Part shown: positions 53,790 through 63,958 of the stretch, one piece after another
How the letters are laid out: the number at the start of each line of letters is the position of its first letter
Position numbering within the stretch: position 1 is the first letter of the stretch
Assembly: GCA_023374025.1 (NCBI GenBank)
Contig: SIJG01000003.1
Span: forward strand, 620,001 to 684,000
Origin: Heterodera schachtii
Taxonomy: Eukaryota; Nematoda; Chromadorea; Rhabditida; Heteroderidae
Direction of reading: 5' to 3'
Length of the DNA stretch: 64,000 bases
The notes under the pieces: model-generated
The model's database searches: none
What the model saw: only the letters and a program-made list of their open reading frames with translations
Told to the model about the DNA's origin: nothing
Made by a program: the position numbers and the translations under genes

Positions 53790-55498
53790 AAAGGCAATTC
53801 CGTCCGTCCTTCTCCCAATTGGAGGCATCGCCTCCCTTTCCCATCTTTAAATTCTAATCCGCCAAATGTCTTGTGAAGTTCTAATCTTCGCCCCTAATTC
53901 ATGGTCCGTCTCTGCCCATATAGAAACAATAGATAATTACACAGAAAACCAACATTCACTATAATCTCTATTTATTGTTATTTTTTGATTCCATGATAAT
54001 AAAATTCTGTTAGATCTGAATGATCCATTGGAGAGGAGCATTTGGCAAAAAGTGAAATTGCGAAATTTTTTGATTTTATTAAACTTTTTGTGATGCTCCT
54101 TTTCTCTAAATGTCTCTTTTATGTTCTGCAGCCAGTTTAGCATAAGCAAGCAAATACAATGCCAATCGATCACTGTGTTCACTCCCTTCTTCCCTCCTCA
54201 TACTGTAGATATCTACAAATGGTGTACGGTACACACTCACAAAACAAAATTTTATTTTGTCATTTTATTTCAATTTAATTCCATCGGTTTTCTTTTAATG
54301 CTCATTTTGTAAACTCAGAATCTTCTTTTATAAATATATCTCCTCTTCTTTGTTTGCTTTGTTTCATCCAAACAAAAACGTCAATTAAGCTGAGAGATTT
54401 ACCAATTACCTTCTTAATTATGTCTGTTTTGGCATTTGCGCAACTGCCCTTTGCCGGTCGTCCCTCTCTTTCATTTCCACTGATATTCTGTCCCCGCCCC
54501 TCTCACGGTTCGAATGCATTCTTTGGGTATTCCGTCAATTGTCCTTCTTTGTACATCAAATTTCCGTTCGTTCGTTCGTTCGTTCATATCTTTGCTGATC
54601 AAATACGAGTTGGCTTATTCCGATGGGTTTGCTCCAACTTTGAGTTTTGTTTGTCATTTCAAAGATTGGGCAGCAAAAACTCTCTCCTTTCCCTTCCCCA
54701 TCAGAGCTGGGCGCTTTAAGAACCTTGGGTTTGTGAGGTTCGAGCTTTGGATAAATTACCCAAAGTTTCGGGAAAAACAAACCCCTAATGATAGTAGTTT
54801 TTCTGTCAATTCTTTTTTTAGCTTCAATGGAAAATGGTTTGAAAAATTCTTCGGTGGCTTCGGTTTCGAATGCTAATTACAAGCCGAGTTCCGCCCAGCT
54901 CTGTTCCCCATTCTCTGCTGGTTAACACTTACTCAAACATTGGTAGAAAGTTCAATTCTTTTAAATTTAATTTCTGTTTTCTTTTCTTTCCTTTGTTAAA
55001 AGTTGAGATTTATAAACTTTTGCGCATTGTCTCATAAATTTTCTAGAAAAAAGGCGAGGGAAATGCCAAATGGGGGGGGGGGGGGGTTGTGCCATGGAAA
55101 TGCCAAATGGGGGGGGGGGGGGTTGTGCCATGGAAATGCCAAATGGGGGGGGGGGGGGGGTTGTGCCATGGAAATGCCAAATGCAGGGGGGGGGGGGTTG
55201 TGCCATGGAAATGCCAAATGGGGGGGGGGGGGTTGTGCCATGGAAATGCCAAATGCAGGGGGGGGGGAGGGGTTGTGCCGTTGAAATTCCATTGGTGTCC
55301 AACTGACACAACCCAACGACTTTACGTCACGGCTGATACCGAGGAAGGAGAGAGCGCACTCTGCAAGAGGCAATCTGACGACGGACAGCTCCCCCCCCCC
55401 AAGAAATTTTAAAAAATTGTCAAACATAAAATTTCTTGAAAAATTCTTAAATTTTCCAAACACAATTTTTCATAGCAATTGTCCACCATTTGTTTTTT
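53790..55498. other. Intergenic region with G-rich minisatellite
   Basis: No gene was recognised between the AFF-family stop and its partial duplicate. Open frames at 54354-54876 have biased composition and no match. The G-rich array at 55060-55290 is listed separately. Confidence 0.55.
55060..55290. repeat. G-run minisatellite, six units
   Basis: Six units of the form GAAATGCCAAATG(CA)G(n)TTGTGCCATG, about 33-38 bp each, with G runs of about 10 to 18 bases. Units alternate between AAATGGGG and AAATGCAGGGG. Such phased G runs could form quadruplexes on the plus strand. All open frames across it come from the repeat. Confidence 0.92.
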
Positions 55499-56280
55499 AG
55501 GAAATTCTCTCTAACTTGGATTTTGAGCCATCGCATTAAAAAGACAGATGATGAAAAGCGACAGGGACTCATTAAAAACGAAGTCGGACATTAAACAGCG
55601 GCTCAACCGTTTGTCTAATTTTTCGGATTTTGTTTAAATCATTTTGACTCGGATTGGCAGGTCTCTTCGGGCGGTTCGACCAATACTCAGAACTTGCAGC
55701 CAAACCTCGGACTCCTGACCATGCATTAACAGAGCATGTAACTACACCCGTAACAAATATCCCTCCCGTAAATGAAGAGCAAATTGGGGAAAAATTTCGG
55801 GAACGACGAGAAATCGAAGGGGGAGCAATCCAACGGCAGAACAATGATCCACCCGAGAACGAATCAAGGTAAAATGGCATGGTGGCAATCAATTTCTGAC
55901 GAAGCAATGCTAAGGGACCATTTGGAACACATAATTGGCCAACTCGTCAATGTGTCAAAGCCTCTTTCACCGGTTCGCTTTGCGTCCGAAAAGGCGACGA
56001 CTTCATCGGCCGAAGCGGACGCATCCAATGGCACTCATTCGGAAGAACAGCCCGAATGTTCAGCTGCACGTCTTAAGTGAGTGAAATTTTCGAACAATTT
56101 GTATTTCTTTATTTTCTATAGCTCCGATATCGAAGTTCTTCTGCAGCATATAACCTTTGTTGAGCCTTTTATTTCTCCAATCAGATCGGAGGACAACTTT
56201 GGAAAAGGGCCGCAAAATGTCATCAAACTCAGACTGGCCAAACAAAACTTTCGTTTGCTTACACGTCTTAAGTGAGTTAA
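55499..56280 (+). pseudogene. Truncated duplicate of the AFF-family gene
   Basis: 55499-56196 is a near-identical copy of 51041-51738 (first exons and introns of the AFF gene). It then jumps to a sequence matching 51921-51975 (AAAGGGCCGCAAAATGTCAT), dropping about 180 bp, and next to a copy of the exon-3 end (ACACGTCTTAAGTGAGT). None of the C-terminal homology domain follows. It is followed at about 56340-56450 by AT- and C-rich sequence like a repeat end and then by the TRAP1 exons. The copy cannot encode the family's functional domain. Confidence 0.85.
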
Positions 56281-56482
56281 TTTTTCGACAATTAATACTG
56301 TATGTAATATTATCGATGTGATTTTTAGCCAGGCGACTAATTTAAAAAAAGCGATTTTTTTTTGCAGCGCGCTGGTCGACCCCCCCCCCCCTTTATTTTT
56401 TATATGTTCATTTTGACCAATTTCGAATCCCGGACCAAATTCCAACCAAAAGTCTAAAACGAAATTTTTAAAAAACTTACAG

Positions 56483-58587
56483 ACAATTGGCCAAGACGCA
56501 CCACCCCCACTTGGCAGACGACCGTCCCCAGTACACCATCCAATATCAGACCGATTCTCCGATCAACATCCGTGCACTGTTTTATGGTCCGTTCGTCCTC
56601 CCGCTCTTTTCGCTTGAGCATTTTCCTTCATTTTAGTGCCCACGAAGCGCGTCTCTCACTTGGAATTTGCAGCGGATTCACAACGGGACATCGCCATTTC
56701 GCTGTACAATCAACGTGTTTTGATCAAGCCAAATGCCAAAGAGTTGGTGCCGCACTATTTGCGCTTCCTAATTGGGGTCCTTTGCACTTTGCCATAGCAA
56801 AAATTAATCATTCATTCCTTTAGGTTGTCGATTCTGAAGGTAGTAATTGGTCAACATTTTTTATGATTTTGTCGTTTTGGTTTCGCTTTAACATTATCTC
56901 TCCCTCTTCAGATGTGCCGTTGAATTTAAGCCGAGAAATGCTACAGACTGACCTCATTCTCGAGTATTATCCCCTCATTTTAGGTGCTTTAATTACAATT
57001 TATTTTCAGGAAAATCAGAAAAACCCTGACCGAACGTTGTGTGCGCTTCTTTCTCTCACAATTGTCCAAAGACCGGGTCAAATACAACGACTTTTACATG
57101 GGCTACTCAATGTTCTACAAGGAAGGCGTTGTCACGGAACAGTCCAACACCACCAAGGTGTTTTCCATTGCCATTTATCCCATTTTTCTTCATCAAAACT
57201 TAGTTCAGGAAGAAATTGCTCAGCTTTTGTTGTTCGAATCATCCAGTTCTCGGCCTGGCACTTTGACCACTCTGTCGGAATATGTCGAACGAATGCAAAC
57301 GGAACAAAAGAACATTTATTACATTTACGCACCAAGGTATTTATTACATGAAGACAAGCAATAATCATTCGTTTGTACATTTTTTTCAATTTTATTTAGC
57401 CGTCAACTCGCCGAAACGTCGCCATACTTTGAACTGTTCAAAGACAAATACGAAGTGTTGTTTTTGTCGGGTTTGTCACTCCCTCCCCCCCCCCCCCTTT
57501 TCCCATCATTTTTTTCAATTTTTAGACCCGGCGGATGAACTCGTCTTTTTGTCGATGCCCCAATTTCGCATGAAATCTTTGCAATCGTTGGAGAAATGGA
57601 CGAAGGAGGAGGGACTGAGCATTGACTCTGACAAAGAATCATCGGCTGAATTAATGAGGGACAGCTCCAAAAAGGGTAATGCGTCGTGTTTTGGTTGGCT
57701 ATTGCCACTCGGATTGGCTCTTACTTTCTACATTTACTGTGCCATTCTTTTCCTGGCATTCAGAATTTCTTGGCTGGTTGCGCGACAGTTTGGGCACTGT
57801 ACGCGTCAGTGACATTAAGCCCAGCGGAAGGCAATCGGAACATCCGTTTATGGTAGGTAAAATGGGAACAAATTATTGTTATTTTTTAAGGCTTACAATT
57901 AGGGAATAAATAAAATACTAAAGTGGCAAAACATAGAGGGAATAATTGAGATTTGATTGGATGTGTAACAGAGATTAAATGGGATAGAAATGGCACAATA
58001 ACATTGGGAATGAGAAGAGAAGGATGGCTGGAATGGAATGAGACAGACACACAAATTAATGGGGGGATTAAACCGGGAGAAAATAGGGCAATTTACATTA
58101 TGCATAAAATAGTGAAAATTTGAATGTTGCAGACGCAAAAATTATTGTAGTAAAATTCTAATTGACTTGACAGATCACAATTTCTGCTGATATGGGCGCT
58201 GCTCGTCATATGCTTCGAATTACGGAAATCAAAGAGGTTGCGTTCTCTCTCCCATAAGGTTTGTTCCCAATGTTCTCAGATGGAACACCTCGTCATGCTC
58301 CGTCCCGTTTTGCATGTGAACCTTTCGCACCCCGTCGTCGCCGGACTGATGCGTCTGAAGCGCCAAAATGCCGAATTGGCAACTCAAATTGCTATTCAGG
58401 TGAGTGGCACGGCGCGTGTCATGGGATGGCACATTCCTTAATGAACACACAATTCAAGGTGTATGAGAATGCGTTGTGCACTGCCCGACTGTTGAAGGAC
58501 ACCAGCAAAATGGTGGGCCGGCTCAACAAAATTTTTGCGGAATTGCTGCAATTGAACGCGGAGAAATCGCAAATTTTGACTCCATGA
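56483..58587 (+). CDS. trap-1: TRAP1 (mitochondrial Hsp90) middle and C-terminal part; 5' end not found
   Basis: TRAP1 is the mitochondrial Hsp90 chaperone. Exons read QYTIQYQTDSPINIRALFYV PTKRVSHLEF, DIAISLYNQRVLIKPNAKEL VPHYLRFLIG, VVDSEDVPLNLSREMLQTDL IL, FFLSQLSKDRVKYNDFYMGY SMFYKEGVVTEQ, EEIAQLLLFESSSSRPGTLT TLSEYVERM, NIYYIYAPSRQLAETSPYFE LFKDKYEVLFLS, DPADELVFLSMPQFRMKSLQ, FLGWLRDSLGTVRVSDIKPS, MITISADMGAARHMLRI and the dimerisation tail VYENALCTARLLKDTSKMVG RLNKIFAELL, stop 58585-58587. These are the Hsp90 middle and C-terminal domains. The N-terminal GHKL ATPase domain is missing: directly upstream lies the truncated AFF duplicate. The first exon seen begins after an ACAG acceptor at 56482, so it needs an upstream exon. 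Either the gene is broken or its 5' part is elsewhere or mis-assembled. Confidence 0.85.
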
Positions 58588-58665
58588 GAAAATGATAAAG
58601 CGATAAAATGGAAAAATTTCGTTGTTTAAATTTTGTTTTTTATTTCCTGATTAAAAGCCCACCTA

Positions 58666-59810
58666 CCGTATATGCTCTAATTATCCTCCTGTCTCCATTA
58701 ATCCCACTGTCTCCATTAATCCCCCCCTTTCTGAGGAGGTTGAACAATAATCACCCCGTCTCCATTTATCCCCCCGGGGGGATAAATGGAATTTTTATTT
58801 TTTCGGAAAAAAAATTTTTTTTTTCTTCTAAAAACTCGTGAAAACATGTTTAGGGAGGTTTTCGAGGTCGGAGAACCCGATTCCAACATTCATTTTACCA
58901 ATTTCGAGTCCCTGACCCGAATTCGAACAAAAAGTTGAAACTCAAAATTTTCAAAATTCTGACTTTTGTTCCAAAATTGACCAAAATGCTAAATCCAGTC
59001 AACCATTGAACATCGAAAAATAATTATTCTGTACAGATATGAACATAAAAGTGAATTTAGAATTTTTTGAATTTTCGATGTTCGAATTCGGTTCCGGGAT
59101 TCGAAATTGGTGAAAATGAATGTTGGATTCGGGTTCTCCAACCCATAAAACTCCCATAAACATGTTTTCACTGCTTTTAGAATAAAAAAATTTTATTCCA
59201 AAAAGGGGGCCGACCATCTATAATATTATCATAATACAGAAAATTCTGTTACTTCACCGGGACCAGAACCTGAACTCCTTTTCAAACCAGAGTTCTGAAT
59301 TTTTTCTGAAAAATTGAAATTTTCCAGAATTTCTGGAAAATTTTTTCATCTTTAACTTAGAAAAACCAAATAAAATACATAAAATTCTCCGGATTTTCTT
59401 TATTTTTTAAGCTTTGTTCCACTAACAATATCCAATCCAACCCTGAAGTGAGTTATGAGCTTCAAAAAATTATTTCCCGGGCTCAAAAAATTTCCAAATT
59501 TTATGAAACGTAAAATAAGATTCATTTCGTTCAATATTTCAGGGATTTTGGTCAATGTTTGATAAACATATAGGCATTTTTCGAATTTTTCATGAAAAAT
59601 TCAGAAATCTTTTAACAAAAATGCAATAAAAAATGTATTTTTTTGAAACGTTAACATTTTTGGCGAAATGATCAAAAAAAATTTGCAGTAAATAAATCGG
59701 TCGAAAAATAATCCCCCAGTCTCCATTTATCCCCCCGTATCTAATAATCCCCCCCTTTCTGGTAAGGTTGAACAATAATCCCCCCGGGGGGATAATTAGA
59801 GCATTTACGG
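58666..59810. mobile_element. 1,145-bp TA-flanked inverted-repeat element
   Basis: The termini CCGTATATGCTCTAATTATC (from 58666) and its near reverse complement ending GATAATTAGAGCATTTACGG (59810) are flanked on both sides by TA (58664-58665 and 59811-59812), as for Tc1/mariner-type insertions. Next to each end are repeats of TAATCCCCCC and a CCCCCCGGGGGG palindrome. No transposase was recognised. A second inverted-repeat pair lies inside (58840-59180). Confidence 0.8.
58840..59180. repeat. Inner hairpin, diverged relative of the 16-kb foldback arms
   Basis: Arms such as AAAACATGTTTAGGGAGGTT...GGAGAACCCGATTCCAACAT and ATGTTGGATTCGGGTTCTCC...ATAAACATGTTTTCA are inverted copies about 110 bp long. 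The words TCCGAATCTGACATTAAT/CCCGATTCCAACATTCAT and GAACCCGGGTTCGAGC/ACCCGAATTCGAAC suggest a relation to the arms at 16037-16195. Confidence 0.6.
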
Positions 59811-60157
59811 TAAATTCAGAATTTTTTATGCACTCAGGATTTTTTAAGAAAATCCGCTTTTTCCAACCTGAGCACCAATTTGGTGGTCAAGTTTTGAAAA
59901 TCGGACCTCATAGAGGACAGGGTAGTATATGTTCTGGTACAGCCCCGAAAAGCCCCTAGAAAGGTTTATATCTATGACTTAAAAACTATTTTTTATGGTC
60001 TGTAAACAACATAAGTACCTAATTTTAAGCAATAGAGTTGATCAAACATTTAATATTCACAATGATTGATCAAATGTTGCAAAAAAAAAATGTACAAAAT
60101 TAGGCGATGATTGTTCAATCTGCCAAAAAATGGGAACCCCATCAAAATGAAGATGTA

Positions 60158-60456
60158 CAGTGCGGTGCAAATGTTTAGGACACTCGGTGTTTTGATAAAA
60201 AATCTTTCGTAAAATTTTCCCAAACAGTTTTATTGCTGGACTAAACATATGCACCACTGAAAATGGGGTGTAATACACAAAGTCAACTGTAATTCGGGCT
60301 TAAACCGATATTTTGCTTAATGATTGGTATCATTCGAAAGCTCATAAAAATGCTACAAAATATATAAAAATGTTCAGCAATAAAATTGTTTGGGAAAGTT
60401 TTACGAAAGATTTTTTATCGAAACACCGAGTGGTCCTAAACATTTGCACCGCACTG
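60158..60456. mobile_element. 299-bp MITE with mariner-like ends and TA duplication
   Basis: The element begins CAGTGCGGTGCAAATGTTTA and ends with the reverse complement ...TTTGCACCGCACTG, flanked by TA at 60156-60157 and 60457-60458. Inverted arms run about 80 bp (TTTCGTAAAATTTTCCCAAA / TTTGGGAAAGTTTTACGAAA). CAGTG...GTGCAAA ends with TA duplications are typical of Tc1/mariner elements. It has no coding capacity. Confidence 0.88.
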
Positions 60457-60547
60457 TATGATGGCTTTCTGTTAATTGTCTCATTAATTTTTCAAAAAGG
60501 AGGGACTAATGGTCCCTTAATTCCTGATGCGTTTTGTCCGTACCAGG

Positions 60548-61700
60548 TGTTTTCGACAGTGATTGATTTCGACAGTGATTGGTTTCGACAGTAGTCGATT
60601 TCGACAGTACTTTTAATTGACGTTCTAGATAATTTATTGTACATATAAATTAATATTATGTACAATTTACACACTACAAATTCATAATTGAAGTAAGTAA
60701 TAAAAATAAGACTTGTTGTATGATTTTTTTGTCAAAAGGTTTATCACTTTTACTTTTTCTATATAAATCTCCTGGTGGACAGTGGTCGAAAATACAAACA
60801 AATTCCATAGTTAAGGTTCTCGAGTCATATGGGAAAACCTGCTAACTAATGCCGAGTTTGAGTGCCAAGATTTAAATCTTCTGGCTCTTTAGCAGAATTC
60901 GAAAATCGCAAACCACTCTACCAAGTATAAGAACTTGTGCTTATCATTTTAATTTTCAAAGTTTTACGAGACTTATACCCACGGCGATTCAATTTTGGGC
61001 TCCAAGTACAAATAAGTTTATTATTTATTTAGTAATCAGAACGCCAAAACTTTGCAAACCTTAAAATTTTTTTGGGAATTTCCCTTGTAAAAATGCAAGA
61101 GCCGATCTCGAGATAGAAAAGAAACTTTTAAAAAACAAAAGAGAATTCGATAGAGGGGGTCGAAATATGGGCCTATGCAAAATTTGAAGAAATTTTAAAA
61201 GCTACAAAATTTTTTTGAAAGGGACGAACATTTCAATACTTTAATTCTTTTTTAGCCAAGTGCGCAAATTAAGGCCAAATAAAATAAAACTTAGAATATT
61301 CTCCAGAATTTGCCCTTCAAAATGAGCATAAGATGGTTTTAGTTGACCTAGTATTGACCAAGTTATAAGCTAAAAAATTTTAAGAAAATCAGCAGTAAAA
61401 AATAGTGTAACTCTTTGTATTTGAATTATTTTTTTTGGCATTCTGTAATTATTTATTATTTTATTTTTTTCTTTAAAAAATTGAAATTTATCCACAAACA
61501 CAAGGAGGAATTGAACCTGAGACCCCCCATTTTTTGACTAACTCACAGACCACTAAGACGAAAAAACCAACTTAATTGTACTTGGAGCCCAAAATTGAAT
61601 CGCCGTGTACCATATAGAACAAGTTTTTTAAAGACAAGCTTTACTGTCGAAATCAATCACTGTCGAAACCAACACTGTCGAGATCACCACTGTCGAAAAC
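60548..61700. mobile_element. Foldback element with GTTTCGACAGTGATT subrepeats, host of a nested element
   Basis: The left arm (60548-60611) has copies of TTTCGACAGTGATTG and the right arm (61642-61700) has the inverted form CAATCACTGTCGAAA. The element at 60980-61607 lies between them. Confidence 0.6.
60980..61607. mobile_element. 628-bp inverted-repeat element, full-length copy
   Basis: The left end CACGGCGATTCAATTTTGGG CTCCAAGTACAA and the right end TTGTACTTGGAGCCCAAAAT TGAATCGCCGTG are perfect inverted repeats of 32 bp. TACC precedes the left end and follows the right end, a possible 4-bp target duplication. A left-truncated relative is at about 19990-20462 and a decayed right end is near 18500-18556. 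Confidence 0.85.
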
Positions 61701-61834
61701 TAACAGCACCGTTTTGTCCCGATAAAAGGGAAAGAGAAAGAGTGAAGAGAATGGGAATGAGATAGAAAGTGGAGAGGGCGAGAGAGTGAAATTTATTTTA
61801 TGTTTCAAAAAATTAAAACCCGATCAATCTGATC

Positions 61835-62310
61835 AGTAGGGCGTGTAATTATATGGATATAAAAAACGAAATATGGCCATAAAATATGGACAACAAATCG
61901 CAAAATATGGACATAAAATAGCAAAAATCTCAAAATATGGACATAAAATTGCAAAATATGGACATAAATTTTTCCAAATTAAGGGTATAATTTATTCAAT
62001 ATTTTTCGTGAAAATTTTGCTAAAAAAAATTTTTTGGAAAATTTCCGGTTTTTGAGGTCAAAAGGCCAATTTGTCTGTCGGGGGCCGTTCTATTAGAGGT
62101 TTTTTGGGAAAATGTCAAAATATGGACATAATGCCAAAATATGGAAAAATATGGACATAAATCGCGAAATATGGAAAAATATGGAAAAAATGGATATAGA
62201 AATTCATCCTAGAAGCTTCAAACCAAGCTAAAAACATGTTTTTCGTGCGTTTCAGACCTCCAATAGTCCAGGAAAAAAATATGGATTTCCATATAATTAC
62301 ACGCCCTACT
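61835..62310. mobile_element. 476-bp MITE with internal ATATGGACATAAA repeats
   Basis: The ends AGTAGGGCGTGTAATTATAT GG and CCATATAATTACACGCCCTA CT are perfect inverted repeats, flanked by CTGATC and GATCAG. Inside, AAATATGGACATAAAATNGC recurs about ten times (61870-62200). Its last part includes the AACATGTTTTTCGTGC motif shared with 18.4 kb. Confidence 0.82.
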
Positions 62311-62931
62311 GATCAGTGTCCATATAGAATCGTCCACTCTGCTGATTAGATTTACACAATCCATCTCCCTGGTGTCCCTCAAATCTGATTAATTCATCTC
62401 AATTTGGCTGTTCTTATCTCTCGAATAAATTTAAAGTGATAATTTTTGAAGAAATAATGTTTCAATTTTTAACTCTCTTTCTCTTTCACGTTCTTGCCCC
62501 TTTATCTCTTCTATAAATTTGGACATTGATTTAATGAAGAATTTTGAGCAGGGCTCCCAACTAAAAGTATCAACATTTAACTGACAAAAAATTTTGCAGA
62601 GTGAACGAAAATTATTTAATTTATTAAATTTTAGAAGAAAATTACAATAAATGCACAAAACATAAATAGACATTGAAAAGGCTATGATTATGATGGTTAC
62701 TGTACAACCACCACTTGCAAAAGGCACGGTAGAATGAACTTATATTAAGCATGAAATTTGCTAAAATCCAGCATTTTTTATCAATGAAATGATGAAAATA
62801 CTAATAAAATGAAAATAAATAAAACTGAAAATTCGATGGCACACTTTGAATCAACAAAACAAAAAGTTCGAAAACCCAACAAAATTCTTAGAAACGAAAA
62901 CCCAATAAAAATTTTTAATCTCTGCTAAACT

Positions 62932-63144
62932 GGGGACCCACGCGTTTCGGCGCCTTCAAAATTTTCGACTTTTCGCAATTTTCATGCATAACTTTTTTGG
63001 TAATTGTCTAATCGCGAAGCAATAACTTAGAAAAAGCTTCTAAACATGTTAAGCTTTCGAATGATATCAAAAATGTTGGATTTGGATTACATAGAAAAAA
63101 GTTAGAGTGGAAAAACATGCTGGCGCCGAAACGCAGTGGACCCC
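62932..63144. mobile_element. 213-bp small inverted-repeat element
   Basis: GGGGACCCACGCGTTTCGGC GCC at the left and GGCGCCGAAACGCAGTGGAC CCC at the right are imperfect inverted repeats. The interior is AT-rich and has no coding capacity. Confidence 0.7.
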
Positions 63145-63269
63145 CTCTTTACCAATTTTTGTAGCATTTTTTCTCCTCTTTCTAATGATATCATCATTCA
63201 CCAGAAAAAATTATTTGAACTTTTCAAAATATTTTTTTATTTGTGAATTCTCCTCAATTTTTGGGTGGT

Positions 63270-63909
63270 CATATGTTTATGCAGTAACTTTTATCTTCGA
63301 CATTTTTCAATATTTTGTGGGCTAAAAATTCTGAAAAAATTTCTGCTAAGCTAACTTTTGATGCTGATCAAAAGTCTTTTAGAGCAACTTGATCCGATCA
63401 CTCCTTCATAGAGATCGGCACACCACAAAACACAGTGAAAATCGGGGAAATTTTCGAAAAAAATTCCTAGGGGGTTGTGAAAATTTTTTTTGGAAACTTT
63501 GAGTAGGCTAATCTGAAAGAGCACAAATTCTTTACAAATTGCCTTTTGAATGGTGAGTCTATGACTTACATCCGCTGAGATATGGGTACTTCAATTTCAG
63601 TGTCTACAGTAAATATTGTATTTCTTAAGAAAATAGTGCATTTTACAGTAAAATATCAACACTGAATTTGAAGTGCCCATATCTAAGTTGGTTTAAGTCG
63701 TAGAAACTTGCGGTCTTTTGCATATTGTATCAAATTTTGTCCCCTTTCCAATGGGCTGGTTAAAATTTTCCAAAAAAATTTTCACAACCCCCCTAGGAAT
63801 TTTTTTCGAAAATTTCCCCGAAAGCTAGCTTAGCAGAAATTTTTTCAGAATTTTTAGCCCACAAAATATTGAAAAATGTCGAAGATAAAAGTTACTGCAT
63901 AAACATATG
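63270..63909. mobile_element. 640-bp foldback element
   Basis: The left arm CATATGTTTATGCAGTAACT TTTATCTTCGACATTTTTCA (63270 to about 63355) reappears inverted at about 63826-63909. A second inverted pair lies further in: TTTTCGAAAAAAATTCCTAG GGGGTTGTGAAAATTTTTTT (about 63447-63490) and its inverse (about 63771-63815). No protein is encoded. Confidence 0.8.
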
Positions 63910-63958
63910 AAATGACCGCGGTGGAACAGCTCTGTTTCTTCCCCTCCAACTCGTCGCC

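Noticed and set aside
55060..55412. Open frames of 80-140 codons across the G-run array on both strands
   Set aside because: They are produced by the 33-38-bp repeat and homopolymers and have no independent coding evidence.
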